From JBFXAF01 sp050184585 (GTDB taxonomy: Bacteria; Pseudomonadota; Alphaproteobacteria; Rhizobiales; Rhizobiaceae): a stretch of DNA of 64,000 nucleotides. This document shows, piece by piece, positions 54,721 through 63,486 of the stretch. Numbering within the stretch: the stretch's first letter is position 1; every line of letters begins with the position of its first letter. The stretch covers positions 186,001 to 250,000 of the forward strand of contig JBFXAF010000003.1 of assembly GCA_050184585.1 (NCBI GenBank). The letters are read 5' to 3'. The notes beneath the pieces are model-generated. The model worked only from the letters and a program-made list of their open reading frames with translations, made no database searches and was not told the origin of the DNA. Both the position numbers and the translations under genes were made by a program.

Positions 54721-55521
54721 TCAGCGAACCGGCAGCGGCTTGCGGATGGTGGCGAGAAGGGCCTTGTGGATCGCCTCGTTGCCGGCGACGACCGCGCCGT
54801 TGTCGAGCATGTCGTGTCCGCCGGCCGTGTCGGTGACGAAGCCGCCGGCCTCGCGGATCATCAGGATGCCCGCGGCAAGATCCCAGGCCGACAGGTCCTC
54901 TTCCCAGAAGCCGTCGAGGCGACCCGCCGCCACGTAGCAGAGGTCGAGCGCCGCGGCGCCCATGCGGCGCACGCCGGCCGTCTCGCCCATGACGTGGCGC
55001 AGCGCGATCAGGTAGTTGCCGTGATGGCCGCGGCCGATATGCGGGATGCCCGTGCCGATCACCGCGTCGGAGAGCTTCCTGCGCGCCGCGACGCGGAGGC
55101 GCCGGTCGTTGAGGAAGGCGCCGCCGCCGCGCTCGGCCGTGTAGAGTTCGTCCATCGCCGGATTGTAGACGACGCCGGCGACCAGCTGGCCCTGTCGTTC
55201 CAGTCCGATCGACACGGCGAAGACGGGAATGCCGTGCAGGAAATTGGTCGTTCCGTCGAGCGGGTCGACGATCCAGCGATGTTGCCCGTCCTCGCCCTCC
55301 ACCGCACCGCGCTCCTCCATGAGGAATGCGTAGCCCGGGCGGGCCTTGGAGAGTTCCGCGTGGACGATATCCTCGGCGCGCCGGTCGGCCTGGCTGACAT
55401 AGTCGCCGGGGCCCTTGAGCGACACCTGAAGGTTCTGCACTTCGCCGAAATCGCGGGCGAGCGAGCGTCCGGCCTTGATGGCCGCCTGCACCATGACGTT
55501 GATGATCGCTGAACGCGCCAT
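54721..55521 (-). CDS. suhB: Inositol monophosphatase-family phosphatase
   Basis: A 266-residue Mg-dependent phosphatase. Metal-binding motifs are LMEERGAV (Glu), WIVDPLDGTTNFLHGIPVF and WDLAAGILMIREAGG. SuhB relatives hydrolyse inositol phosphate and related sugars. It follows efp at 25 bases on the same strand. Confidence 0.9.
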   Translation of the reverse strand: MARSAIINVMVQAAIKAGRSLARDFGEVQNLQVSLKGPGDYVSQADRRAEDIVHAELSKARPGYAFLMEERGAVEGEDGQHRWIVDPLDGTTNFLHGIPVFAVSIGLERQGQLVAGVVYNPAMDELYTAERGGGAFLNDRRLRVAARRKLSDAVIGTGIPHIGRGHHGNYLIALRHVMGETAGVRRMGAAALDLCYVAAGRLDGFWEEDLSAWDLAAGILMIREAGGFVTDTAGGHDMLDNGAVVAGNEAIHKALLATIRKPLPVR

Positions 55522-55546
55522 GATGTCGGCTTCCTTTCCGCTCCGG

Positions 55547-56113
55547 TCAGTCGGCGCGGCGGATGTAGCTGAGCTCGTTCGTGTCGACGAGCACCCGCTC
55601 GCCGGAGGACACGAAGGGCGGCACGAGGATGCGGATGCCGTTCTCGAGCATCGCCGGCTTGTAGGACGACGCGGCCGTCTGGCCCTTCACGACCGGGTCG
55701 GCCTCGGTGATCGTCAGCACGACCTGGTCGGGAAGCGAGATGCCGATCGGCCGTTCCTCGTAGAGCTCGACGGTCACCGTCATGCCGTCCTGGAGGAAGG
55801 CGGCGCGGTCGCCGACGAAGTCCTTCTGCAGTTCGAGCTGCTCGTAGCTTTCCGAATCCATGAAGACCAGCGCCTCTCCCTGCTCGTAGAGGAAGGTGAA
55901 GTCCTTCTGCTCCAGTCGCACCTTCTCGACGGTCTCGGCCGAACGGAAGCGCTCGTTGAGCTTGGTGCCGTTGATGAGGTTCTTCAATTCGACCTGATTG
56001 TAGGCGCCGCCCTTGCCGGGCTTCACCGCCATCGTCTTCACCGCGACCCACAGGCCTCCGTCATGTTCGATGACGTTGCCGGGACGGATTTCGTTGCCGT
56101 TGATCTTGGCCAT
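55547..56113 (-). CDS. efp: Translation elongation factor P
   Basis: A 188-residue EF-P that relieves ribosome stalling at polyproline. Three beta-barrel domains; the modifiable lysine is in the loop KPGKGGAYNQVEL near residue 34, as expected for lysylation by EpmA. It has the C-terminal RVLVDTNELSYIRRAD. Confidence 0.96.
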   Translation of the reverse strand: MAKINGNEIRPGNVIEHDGGLWVAVKTMAVKPGKGGAYNQVELKNLINGTKLNERFRSAETVEKVRLEQKDFTFLYEQGEALVFMDSESYEQLELQKDFVGDRAAFLQDGMTVTVELYEERPIGISLPDQVVLTITEADPVVKGQTAASSYKPAMLENGIRILVPPFVSSGERVLVDTNELSYIRRAD

Positions 56114-56209
56114 TGGTGTTCTTCCGGAAGGGAAACGTTGCGCGGGAAAGGGCGCGTTTTCGCGCCCCCAAGACCATAAAACGCCGTCAGTGGCAAGAGA
56201 CCGGCAGCG

Positions 56210-57151
56210 TCAGCGCAGCCGGTTCGCCCGCATCAGCGCCGTGCGTTGTTCCTCGTCGGTCAGGCCGTCCATGAGATCCTCCATCTCCGGATCGACCAGC
56301 CCGGCGCGGCGGGCGAGGATGTACCAGGCCGCGGCGAAGAGATTGTCGGGCGGGGTGCCGATGCCATGCATGTACAGCTTGGCGACTCGGTTCTGCGCGG
56401 CGACGTTTCCGCCCTCGGCCGCCGCCTTCAGCCAGCGGAACCCGAGCTTCTCGTCCTTCGCTCCGCCACGGCCCTGCACCAGCCACGTACCGAGATCGAG
56501 ACGCGCCGTGTCAAAGCCCAGAGCCGCCGCGCGGATGAGCCACTTGCGGGCCTCGGCGTCGTCCCGGGAATAGCCGGCCGTGCCCTCGGTATAGATGCGC
56601 GCGACCGCGTATTGCGCGTCCGGGAGGCCGCCTTCCGCGGCGCGCTTGTAGTAGTCGACCGCCTTGCGCAGCTGATCGCCGGACGGCTGCTGGGCGAGGA
56701 TCATCTGCGCCAGGTTGAACTGCGCGAGCGTGTTTCCCGCTTCGGCGGCCGCTTCCATGAGGGCGAACGCGCCCTTGGGATCCTTCTCCGCGTAGCGTCC
56801 GTCCGACAGCACCAGCGCGTACTGGAACTGCGCCTCCGGCACGCCCTGCTCGGCCGCCTTGCGATACCAATCGGCGGCCGCCTTCTCGTCCCGCCTGATG
56901 CCGAGGCCGCGCGACATGATCTCGGCGACGAGCGTCTGCGACGCGGCGTCGCCCGCCTCGGCGCGCGGCAGCGCCAGATTGTATGCGGTGCGGTAGAGCC
57001 CGCGCTGATAGGCGCCGTAGGCTGCGTCGGGGGTGACGCCGAACCGGTTCGGGTCGACACTCTCGGCCGAGGGCGCGGCGCGGTCGCCGTCCGCCGCCGC
57101 CGCCGGATAGGCAAGCACGGCGGCGACGATCAGGATGGCGACCCGGCGCAC
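56210..57151 (-). CDS. Sel1/TPR-like repeat protein, exported
   Basis: A 313-residue periplasmic protein: signal peptide (VRRVAILIVAAVLAYPAAA) and about six Sel1 repeats (KAAADWYRKAAEQGVPEAQF, GAFALMEAAAEAGNTLAQFN, KAVDYYKRAAEGGLPDAQYA, KLGFRWLKAAAEGGNVAAQN). GTG 57151 is taken as start because it opens the signal peptide two bases after the previous stop; the frame open to 57352 is the shadow of the ThiE-like gene. Confidence 0.83.
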   Translation of the reverse strand: MRRVAILIVAAVLAYPAAAADGDRAAPSAESVDPNRFGVTPDAAYGAYQRGLYRTAYNLALPRAEAGDAASQTLVAEIMSRGLGIRRDEKAAADWYRKAAEQGVPEAQFQYALVLSDGRYAEKDPKGAFALMEAAAEAGNTLAQFNLAQMILAQQPSGDQLRKAVDYYKRAAEGGLPDAQYAVARIYTEGTAGYSRDDAEARKWLIRAAALGFDTARLDLGTWLVQGRGGAKDEKLGFRWLKAAAEGGNVAAQNRVAKLYMHGIGTPPDNLFAAAWYILARRAGLVDPEMEDLMDGLTDEEQRTALMRANRLR

Positions 57152-57153
57152 GG

Positions 57154-57807
57154 TCAGCCCCCGAAGCGCGGGCCGGCCGCGTCCAGAATCTCGTTGGCTC
57201 CGCGCACGGCCTCGGCTGGGTCGACGCCGTCGGCGAAGACCGCGTTGCCGAGCCCGACGAATTCGGCGCCGGTCGCGGCGACGGCCTCGACGGACGCGAC
57301 GTCTGAACCGGCCAGCACGATGCAGGGCACCTCGATCACCTCGGCCCACCACTGGCCAAGCGACAGGTTGCGCGGGTGAGGATCGGGCACGGTGTCGAAC
57401 CCGAAACGCCCGAAGAAGATGTAGTCGGGCCGGCGCTCGCCCCGCTCGAGCGCATCGTCGCGCGTCTTGCCGCCGGTGGCGCCTATCATCATGTGCGCCT
57501 GATGCTTGTCGATGGTCTCGGCGAGGTCGGCGAGGCTGCCCTCGACATGCAGTCCGTCGGCGCCGATCCGGCCGGCGACGCGGCTGTCGCCCGCCACCAC
57601 GACGGCGGCGCCGGCCGCCTGGGCGACAGGCGCAACGGCTGCCGCGATCTCCTGGAACGCAGCCGCGTCGAGCGCGTATTGCGGGACGATCACCGATGCC
57701 ACGTCGCCGCCCGAGAGCGCCTTCGCCGTGCGGTCGGCAGCGTCCCGCGCGCCGAGCCCCGGCGGCAGGATGAGCACGATGCGGCAGCGGTCTGGGATGT
57801 CGGTCAT
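57154..57807 (-). CDS. ThiE/TenI-like thiamine phosphate synthase family protein
   Basis: A 217-residue TIM-barrel protein of the thiamine phosphate synthase superfamily (GRIGADGLHVEGSLADL; AEFVGLGNAVFADGVDPAEAV). The usual S-x-H after the fifth strand reads ATGGKTRDDA, and the diphosphate-binding residues are not all evident, so it may be a TenI-like paralogue rather than a true synthase. No thiamine genes are adjacent. The start MTDIPDRCRI is chosen by fold length. Confidence 0.7.
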   Translation of the reverse strand: MTDIPDRCRIVLILPPGLGARDAADRTAKALSGGDVASVIVPQYALDAAAFQEIAAAVAPVAQAAGAAVVVAGDSRVAGRIGADGLHVEGSLADLAETIDKHQAHMMIGATGGKTRDDALERGERRPDYIFFGRFGFDTVPDPHPRNLSLGQWWAEVIEVPCIVLAGSDVASVEAVAATGAEFVGLGNAVFADGVDPAEAVRGANEILDAAGPRFGG

Positions 57808-57952
57808 ATCAGGCTGAGGTTCGATGGCGCGTTGTCGCGCGGTTTCATGTCTCGAATGCGGCATAGTCGAGGCGCGCCAGAATGAACAGACTTGCCTCGC
57901 CACGGCGTCCATTTCGCGCTAGAGCGGCGGCGCCTCCCAATCGGCTTCCCGC

Positions 57953-58726
57953 ATGTCCGTACTCTCCGATCCCTGGTTCCTCGCCGTCGCGATTCCCGCC
58001 GTCATCCTCGTCGGCCTGTCGAAGGGCGGGCTGGGCGGCGCCATGGGCTTCATCGGCGTGCCGCTGATGGCGCTGGTGATCTCGCCGGTGCAGGCGGCGG
58101 CGATCCTGCTGCCGATCCTCATCCTCGCCGACATGGTATCGCTCTGGACCTGGCGCGGCAATTACGACCGCGGCCTGCTGGTCTCCATGCTGCCGGCCTG
58201 CGTCGTCGGCATCTGCATCGGCTGGATGACCGCCGCCATGGTCACCGCCGACATGGTGCGCTTCATCGTCGGCGCGGTTGCGATCACCTTCGTCGCGCGC
58301 GCCGCCTGGCTGCACTATCGTCATGGTTCGGCCGCCAAGAGCCGCAGGAATCCGATCGCGGCCGCCTTCTGGGGCCTTGTTTCGGGCTTCACCAGCTTCG
58401 TGGCCCATCTCGGCGGCCCGCCCTTCCAGGTCTACGCCGTGCCGCTCCGCCTCGACCCCAAGGTCTTCACCGGCACGTCGGTGATTTTCTTCGCCACCAC
58501 CAATGCCATCAAGCTGGTTCCCTACTTTGCGCTGGGCCAGTTCGATGCGACCAATCTCGCCGCTTCCTTCGCGCTGATGCCGCTCGCGCCGATCTTCACG
58601 CTGGTCGGCGCCTGGATCGTCCGGCGGCTGAAGCCGGACGTCTTCTATCTCATCACCTATCTCAGCGTCGGGGCGGTCGCGCTGAAGCTCGTCTGGGACG
58701 CGGCCGTCGCATTTCTACTGTCGTGA
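57953..58726 (+). CDS. TauE/SafE-family membrane exporter
   Basis: A 257-residue protein with about eight TM segments and the two family repeats (ILVGLSKGGLGGAMGFIGVPLMA; GLVSGFTSFVAHLGGPPFQVYAVP). It is a paralogue of the protein at 41699 but belongs to a different branch. Substrate unknown. Confidence 0.88.
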   Translation: MSVLSDPWFLAVAIPAVILVGLSKGGLGGAMGFIGVPLMALVISPVQAAAILLPILILADMVSLWTWRGNYDRGLLVSMLPACVVGICIGWMTAAMVTADMVRFIVGAVAITFVARAAWLHYRHGSAAKSRRNPIAAAFWGLVSGFTSFVAHLGGPPFQVYAVPLRLDPKVFTGTSVIFFATTNAIKLVPYFALGQFDATNLAASFALMPLAPIFTLVGAWIVRRLKPDVFYLITYLSVGAVALKLVWDAAVAFLLS

Positions 58727-58773
58727 CCGCTGTCCGGCGCTGTGCTTAATCTGCGGCGGGAGGATTTCCTGAG

Positions 58774-60411
58774 ATGCCGAACCCCTATGAGGTCGACCTC
58801 GACCGGAACGCGGCGAATTTCCAGCCGCTGACGCCGCTCACCTATCTGGAGCGCGCCGCCGCGACCTATCCCGACCAGATCGCCATCGTCCATGGCCGGC
58901 AGCGGGTCACCTACCGCGACTTCTGGCGGCGATCACTCCGCCTCGCCTCGGCGCTGGCGAAGCGCGGCATCGGCAAGGGCGACACGGTCTCGGTGATGCT
59001 CTCCAACACGCCGCCCATGCTGGAGGTCCATTTCGGCGTGCCGATGGTGAAGGCGGTGCTGCATTCGCTGAACACCCGGCTCGACGCGGCGATCGTCGCC
59101 TTCCAGCTCGACCATGCGGATTCGAAGGTGCTGATCGTCGACCGCGAGTTCTCGGCCGTCGTGCGGGAGGCGCTGGCGATCACGAAGGTGAAGCCGCTGG
59201 TGATCGACTTCGACGATCCCGAATACGCCGCCGACGCACCCTACCCGAAGGGCGAACGGCTGGGCGCGCTCGACTATGACGACTTCCTGACCTCCGGCGA
59301 TCTGGACTTCGCCTGGTCGATGCCGGACGACGAGTGGGACGCCATTTCGCTCAACTACACGTCGGGCACCACAGGCAATCCGAAGGGCGTGGTCTATCAC
59401 CATCGCGGCGCGGCGCTGATGGCCTACGCCAACACCATCCATGCCGGCATGGGCAAGCATGCCGTCTATCTCTGGACGCTTCCCATGTTCCACTGCAACG
59501 GCTGGTGCTTTCCCTGGACGCTGGCGGTTCAGGCGGGCACCCATGTCTGCCTGCGCTGGGTGCGCGCCAAGGCGATGTATGACGTGATCGCCGATCATGG
59601 CGTCACCCATCTCTGTGGCGCGCCGATCGTCATGTCGACGCTGATCAACGCGCCGGCTGCCGACAAGCGCGATTTCCCGCAGACCGTCACCTTCAACACG
59701 GCCGCCGCGCCCCCGCCGGAGGCGGTGCTCGCAGGCATGGCGGATGCAGGCTTCGCGGTCACCCACCTCTACGGGCTGACCGAGACCTACGGCCCAGCCG
59801 TGGTCAACGAGTGGCATGCGGCGTGGGACGGACTGGAGAAGGGACCGCGCACCGCGAAGAAGGCCAGGCAGGGCGTGCGCTACGCCGCGCTCGAAGGGCT
59901 GACTGTCATGGACCCCCAGACGATGGAAGAGACGCCGGCCGACGGTGAGACCATCGGCGAGGTCATGTTCCGCGGCAACATCGTCATGAAAGGCTATCTC
60001 AAGAACCGCAAGGCGACCGACGAGGCTTTCGCCGGCGGCTGGTTCCATTCGGGCGACCTCGGCGTCATGCACCCGGACGGCTACATTCAGCTCAAGGACC
60101 GGTCGAAGGACATCATCATCTCGGGCGGCGAGAACATCTCGTCCATCGAGGTCGAGGACGCGCTCTACAAGCACCCGTCCGTCGCCTCATGCGGCGTGGT
60201 CGGACGGAACGACGAAAAGTGGGGCGAGGTGCCGGTCGCCTATGTCGAGCTGAAGCCGGGCGCGACTGCCACCGAGGCCGAGATCGTCGAGCACTGCCGG
60301 TCGCTGCTTGCCCGCTTCAAGGTGCCCAAGACCGTGGTCTTCGCGGAAATCCCGAAGACCAGCACCGGCAAGATCCAGAAGTTCCGGCTGCGCGAGATGG
60401 CGAGGGGCTGA
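58774..60411 (+). CDS. Acyl-CoA synthetase (AMP-forming)
   Basis: A 545-residue adenylate-forming ligase of medium/long-chain fatty-acid type. The P-loop LNYTSGTTGNPKGVVYHHRG (about 192), LYGLTETYGP, the hinge WFHSGDLGVMHPDGYIQLKDRSKD and the C-terminal catalytic Lys in PKTSTGKIQKFRL are intact. No beta-oxidation genes are adjacent. Confidence 0.93.
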   Translation: MPNPYEVDLDRNAANFQPLTPLTYLERAAATYPDQIAIVHGRQRVTYRDFWRRSLRLASALAKRGIGKGDTVSVMLSNTPPMLEVHFGVPMVKAVLHSLNTRLDAAIVAFQLDHADSKVLIVDREFSAVVREALAITKVKPLVIDFDDPEYAADAPYPKGERLGALDYDDFLTSGDLDFAWSMPDDEWDAISLNYTSGTTGNPKGVVYHHRGAALMAYANTIHAGMGKHAVYLWTLPMFHCNGWCFPWTLAVQAGTHVCLRWVRAKAMYDVIADHGVTHLCGAPIVMSTLINAPAADKRDFPQTVTFNTAAAPPPEAVLAGMADAGFAVTHLYGLTETYGPAVVNEWHAAWDGLEKGPRTAKKARQGVRYAALEGLTVMDPQTMEETPADGETIGEVMFRGNIVMKGYLKNRKATDEAFAGGWFHSGDLGVMHPDGYIQLKDRSKDIIISGGENISSIEVEDALYKHPSVASCGVVGRNDEKWGEVPVAYVELKPGATATEAEIVEHCRSLLARFKVPKTVVFAEIPKTSTGKIQKFRLREMARG

Positions 60412-60418
60412 CCGCCCC

Positions 60419-61177
60419 TCAGTGTCCTGGCGTCTTCGTCGGCTTCTTGCGGCGGCGCGACAGCATGTTGAGTATCTCGACGAAGACCGAGAAGCCCATG
60501 GCGGCGTAGATGTAGCCCTTCGGCACATGGAAGCCGAAGCCGTCGGCGATCAGCGTCGTGCCGATCATCAGCAGGAAGCCGAGCGCCAGCATCACGATGG
60601 TCGGGTTTTTCTCGATGAAGTTGGCGAGCGGCGCGGCGGCCATCAGCATGACGGCGACCGTCACGATGACCGCGATGTACATGATGGCGATCTCGTCCAC
60701 CATGCCGACGGCCGTGATGATCGAATCGACTGAGAAGACGAGGTCGAGCAGCAGGATCTGGAAGATCGCGGCGCCGAGGGACAGGTTTATGGTGTTGGAG
60801 ACGACATTGTCCTTGCCGTCGTCGGGATCGACGGAGTGATGGATTTCCTTGGTCGCCTTCCAGACCAGGAACAGCCCGCCGGCGATCAGGATGATGTCGC
60901 GCCACGAGAACGGGTGGCCGAAGGCGCTGAACACAGGCGCGGTGAGCCCGACGATGAAGGAGATCGTCGCGAGCAGCACGAGGCGCATGACCAGCGCCGC
61001 GCCGATGCCCAGCCGCCGCGCGCTGGCGCGCTGGTGCTCGGGCAGCTTGTTGGTCAGGATCGAGATGAAGATGAGATTGTCGATGCCCAGCACGACTTCG
61101 AGCGCGATGAGAGTGACCAGCGCGATCCACGCCGTCGGGTCGTCCAGCCACAAGAAGTGCTGAGCAAGGAAATCCAT
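60419..61177 (-). CDS. TerC-family membrane protein
   Basis: A 252-residue protein with seven TM helices and the family motif TLIALEVVLGIDNLIFISIL plus DLVFSVDSIITAVGM, whose acidic residues lie in the membrane. Relatives export manganese and help metallate exoenzymes. The 78-base leader is too short for, and shows no sign of, a yybP-ykoY manganese riboswitch. Confidence 0.9.
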   Translation of the reverse strand: MDFLAQHFLWLDDPTAWIALVTLIALEVVLGIDNLIFISILTNKLPEHQRASARRLGIGAALVMRLVLLATISFIVGLTAPVFSAFGHPFSWRDIILIAGGLFLVWKATKEIHHSVDPDDGKDNVVSNTINLSLGAAIFQILLLDLVFSVDSIITAVGMVDEIAIMYIAVIVTVAVMLMAAAPLANFIEKNPTIVMLALGFLLMIGTTLIADGFGFHVPKGYIYAAMGFSVFVEILNMLSRRRKKPTKTPGH

Positions 61178-61255
61178 CGTCTCGCCCCCGAATGCCGTGA
61201 AACGGCTGTACGATAATTCCGACAGAGCTAGGAAGCGGCCGGCGCGCCGTCAATA

Positions 61256-62080
61256 TCAGCGCCAGAACGCCGGCGTCGTTTCCTCGAGCCTCGGGCCAAG
61301 GCGCAGCGGTGCGATCTTCTCCGCCAGCCCCGTTCGGTCGGAAACGTCGACGCCGACGCCGCAGATCGTCGCAGGGCCGTTTGCGGCCTCGAAGCGCCCC
61401 TTCGGCACCTTGGTGAGGAAGCGGTTGAGCGGCTCCTCCTTGTCCATGCCGAGCGAGGAATCATAGTCGCCGCACATCCCGGCGTCCGTCAGATAGCCGG
61501 TGCCGCCGTTGAGGATCTGGTGGTCGGCGGTCGGTTGATGCGTATGGGTGCCGACGACCAGGCTCGCGCGCCCGTCGACGAAATGGGCGAAGCACATCTT
61601 CTCGCTGGTCGCCTCGGCGTGGAAGTCGATCGCCACGACATCCGCCTGCTCGCCGAGCGGGCAGGCGTTGAGTTCGCGCTCGACCGCGATGAACGGATCG
61701 TCCAGTTCCGGCTGCATGAAGATGCGGCCCATGATGTTGGCCACCATGACGCGCGCGCCGTTCCTGGCGATGAAGACGCCAGAGCCGTGTCCGGGCGTGC
61801 CCTTTGGAAAGTTCACGGGGCGAAGAAACCGTTCTTCCCGCGGCGCGAAGGTCAGCGCTTCGCGCTGGTCCCAGACGTGGTTGCCGGTGGTCACCACGTC
61901 GGCGCCGGCTTCCAGCGTGCTGCGAAAGATCTCTTCCGTGATGCCGAAGCCGCCGGCCGCATTCTCGCCGTTGACGATAACGAAATCGAGCCGGAAGTCG
62001 GAGATCAGGCCGGGAAGCCGCTCCCACACCGCCGTCCGGCCAGTCTTGCCCACCATGTCGCCGAGGAAGAGAAGTCGCAT
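61256..62080 (-). CDS. YmdB/TIGR00282-type metallophosphoesterase
   Basis: A 274-residue calcineurin-like phosphoesterase with metal motifs FLGDMVGKTGR, VNGENAAGGFG, GNHVWDQ, HAEATSEK and VGTHTHQPTAD. Bacillus YmdB hydrolyses 2',3'-cAMP and influences RNA turnover; a like role here is inferred. It follows the 5-formyl-THF cyclo-ligase gene at 9 bases. Confidence 0.92.
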   Translation of the reverse strand: MRLLFLGDMVGKTGRTAVWERLPGLISDFRLDFVIVNGENAAGGFGITEEIFRSTLEAGADVVTTGNHVWDQREALTFAPREERFLRPVNFPKGTPGHGSGVFIARNGARVMVANIMGRIFMQPELDDPFIAVERELNACPLGEQADVVAIDFHAEATSEKMCFAHFVDGRASLVVGTHTHQPTADHQILNGGTGYLTDAGMCGDYDSSLGMDKEEPLNRFLTKVPKGRFEAANGPATICGVGVDVSDRTGLAEKIAPLRLGPRLEETTPAFWR

Positions 62081-62089
62081 GAAGGGGCT

Positions 62090-62680
62090 TTACAGTCGGG
62101 AGGCAAAGCGGCGCAAGCCGCTCTCCGTGAGGATTTCGGGTAGCACCACGTCGTGCGGCTGGTCGGGCACGCGCCCGACCTCCTGGCAGTCGAAGGCGAT
62201 GCCGATCAGCCGCGGCGGCCGGCCGGCCTCGGCCAGCCTCGCGATCGCCCGGTCGTAGAATCCCGCGCCATAGCCGATGCGATGGCCGCGAGCGTCGAAG
62301 GCGGCAAGCGGCACGAGCATCACGCTCGGCTCCAGCACGGCCGCCTCCGCGCCGGGTCCGAAGGTGCCGAAGCCCATGTCGACCAGCGGAGCGCCGCGCA
62401 CCAGTTCGCGGAAGATGATGGTCGTCCTGTCGACGATGGCTGGCAGGCACAGCCGGGCGCCGCGTTGGCGAAACGCGAACATTAGCGGCCGGACATCGAC
62501 TTCGGAGCGCATCGGCCAGAAGCCGGACACGACCGCGCCGGCAGGCGGATCGAGCGTGCCGGCGACCTCGGCCATGGCGAGCGAGACCTCGATACGCCAT
62601 TGCGGGTCGAGCGCGTCACGGCGGGCGAGCGCCTCGCCCCGCAACGCCTTCTTCAGCATCCTGATGTCGGGTCCGGTCAT
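62090..62680 (-). CDS. 5-formyltetrahydrofolate cyclo-ligase
   Basis: A 196-residue MTHFS-family enzyme that returns 5-formyl-THF to the folate pool. It has LKKALRGEALARRDAL near the N-terminus, a Gly-rich ATP site DMGFGTFGPG and DARGHRIGYGAGFYDRAIARL. The 6S RNA candidate lies 85 bases upstream on the same strand, the classical ssrS-ygfA arrangement. Confidence 0.94.
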   Translation of the reverse strand: MTGPDIRMLKKALRGEALARRDALDPQWRIEVSLAMAEVAGTLDPPAGAVVSGFWPMRSEVDVRPLMFAFRQRGARLCLPAIVDRTTIIFRELVRGAPLVDMGFGTFGPGAEAAVLEPSVMLVPLAAFDARGHRIGYGAGFYDRAIARLAEAGRPPRLIGIAFDCQEVGRVPDQPHDVVLPEILTESGLRRFASRL

Positions 62681-62762
62681 GCGTCAGGTGATAGCAGGCC
62701 GGAAACGCACTTGTCCCCGGCGGAAACGACCCACCGGCGACCGGAGTAAGCGGCGACCACCC

Positions 62763-62912
62763 AACCGATGGAGAGATTGATCCCGGGTGCCTACAAAGTA
62801 GGTGGGCGCCGTATGTCCGAGCCCACGGGCCCGGCCAGGGACAGCTCCCTAGGGATCAGTAAGGCCCCGGGGATAAGTTACTCCTGTCGAGAAGCGCAGT
62901 ACGCCATCGGCG
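62763..62912 (-). ncRNA. ssrS: 6S RNA
   Basis: On the minus strand a closing stem GCCGATGG (5', 62911-62904) pairs with CCATCGG (3', 62771-62765), about 148 nt apart, the size of 6S RNA. Between them lie GC-rich stems around an open centre (CCCCGGGGCC, CCCTAGGGAGCTGTCCCTGG, CCTACTTTGTAGG). TATATT at 62918-62913 is a good -10 box six bases before the 5' end. The RNA precedes the 5-formyl-THF cyclo-ligase gene as in many bacteria. The sequence agrees with what I remember of alphaproteobacterial 6S. Confidence 0.78.
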
Positions 62913-62980
62913 AATATAGCGTCGGTGGCGTCGGTCCGCCAGTGCGCGACCGGCTCGCGCCGCGGATTTCACGCAACCTT

Positions 62981-63027
62981 CGGCCCCCGGGGCCGTTTTT
63001 GTCCGGACGGCAGCCGGCATTGCCGGC
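62981..63027 (+). other. Hairpins in the leader of the small exported protein gene
   Basis: CGGCC-CCCGG-GGCCG followed by five T (62981-63000) looks like a terminator on the plus strand, yet no plus-strand gene precedes it. A second hairpin GCCGGCA-T-TGCCGGC (63013-63027) follows. Both lie 25-70 bases before the ATG at 63053, so they could attenuate that gene or end a transcript antisense to 6S RNA. Confidence 0.45.
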
Positions 63028-63052
63028 TCACCAGCGAGGAAAGGATCGAGCC

Positions 63053-63364
63053 ATGAAACGACTTGCTCTCGCATCGGTCGCGCTCATCGCCCTGGGCGGC
63101 GCATCCTATGCCCAGGAACGCGGGAACTTCTCCAACGACCCGCAAGCCTATCATTCAGGCGGTTATCGCTATGACGGCGACCGTTATCACCATGGTGACC
63201 GGTACAAGCGTGCATACCGGTCGGGCAGCTACTACGCGGGCGGCCACGATCCCTACTATCGCCCCTATCGGCACCATCGGCGTCATTACGAGCGTGGACC
63301 GGGCTTTTCGTTCAGTTTCGGCGGTCCCGGCTGGCGCGTGGGGGTCCACGACCACTGGCGCTAA
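63053..63364 (+). CDS. Small exported His/Tyr/Gly-rich protein (103 aa)
   Basis: A signal peptide (MKRLALASVALIALGGASYAQ) is followed by a mature part of about 80 residues very rich in Tyr, His, Gly and Arg (YYRPYRHHRRHYERGPG) and ending FSFGGPGWRVGVHDHWR. I recognise no family; His-rich periplasmic proteins may bind metal. AGGAAAGG lies upstream of ATG 63053; the open frame to 62768 runs antisense through 6S RNA and is spurious. Confidence 0.75.
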   Translation: MKRLALASVALIALGGASYAQERGNFSNDPQAYHSGGYRYDGDRYHHGDRYKRAYRSGSYYAGGHDPYYRPYRHHRRHYERGPGFSFSFGGPGWRVGVHDHWR

Positions 63365-63486
63365 GGCTTCCCGGCCACTGTCCGCCCGCGCTTGAAAAGG
63401 CGCGGGCGGAGGCGGCGGCTCTCCTTGCATCCGCCCGGGCCGCTCCTTAGGGTCCGGCCGACAGCAATTGCAGGGATTTCCGTTCG

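Noticed and set aside
60419..61255. Manganese (yybP-ykoY) riboswitch before the TerC gene
   Set aside because: Only 78 bases separate the start from the next gene and no matching stem or conserved loop could be found.
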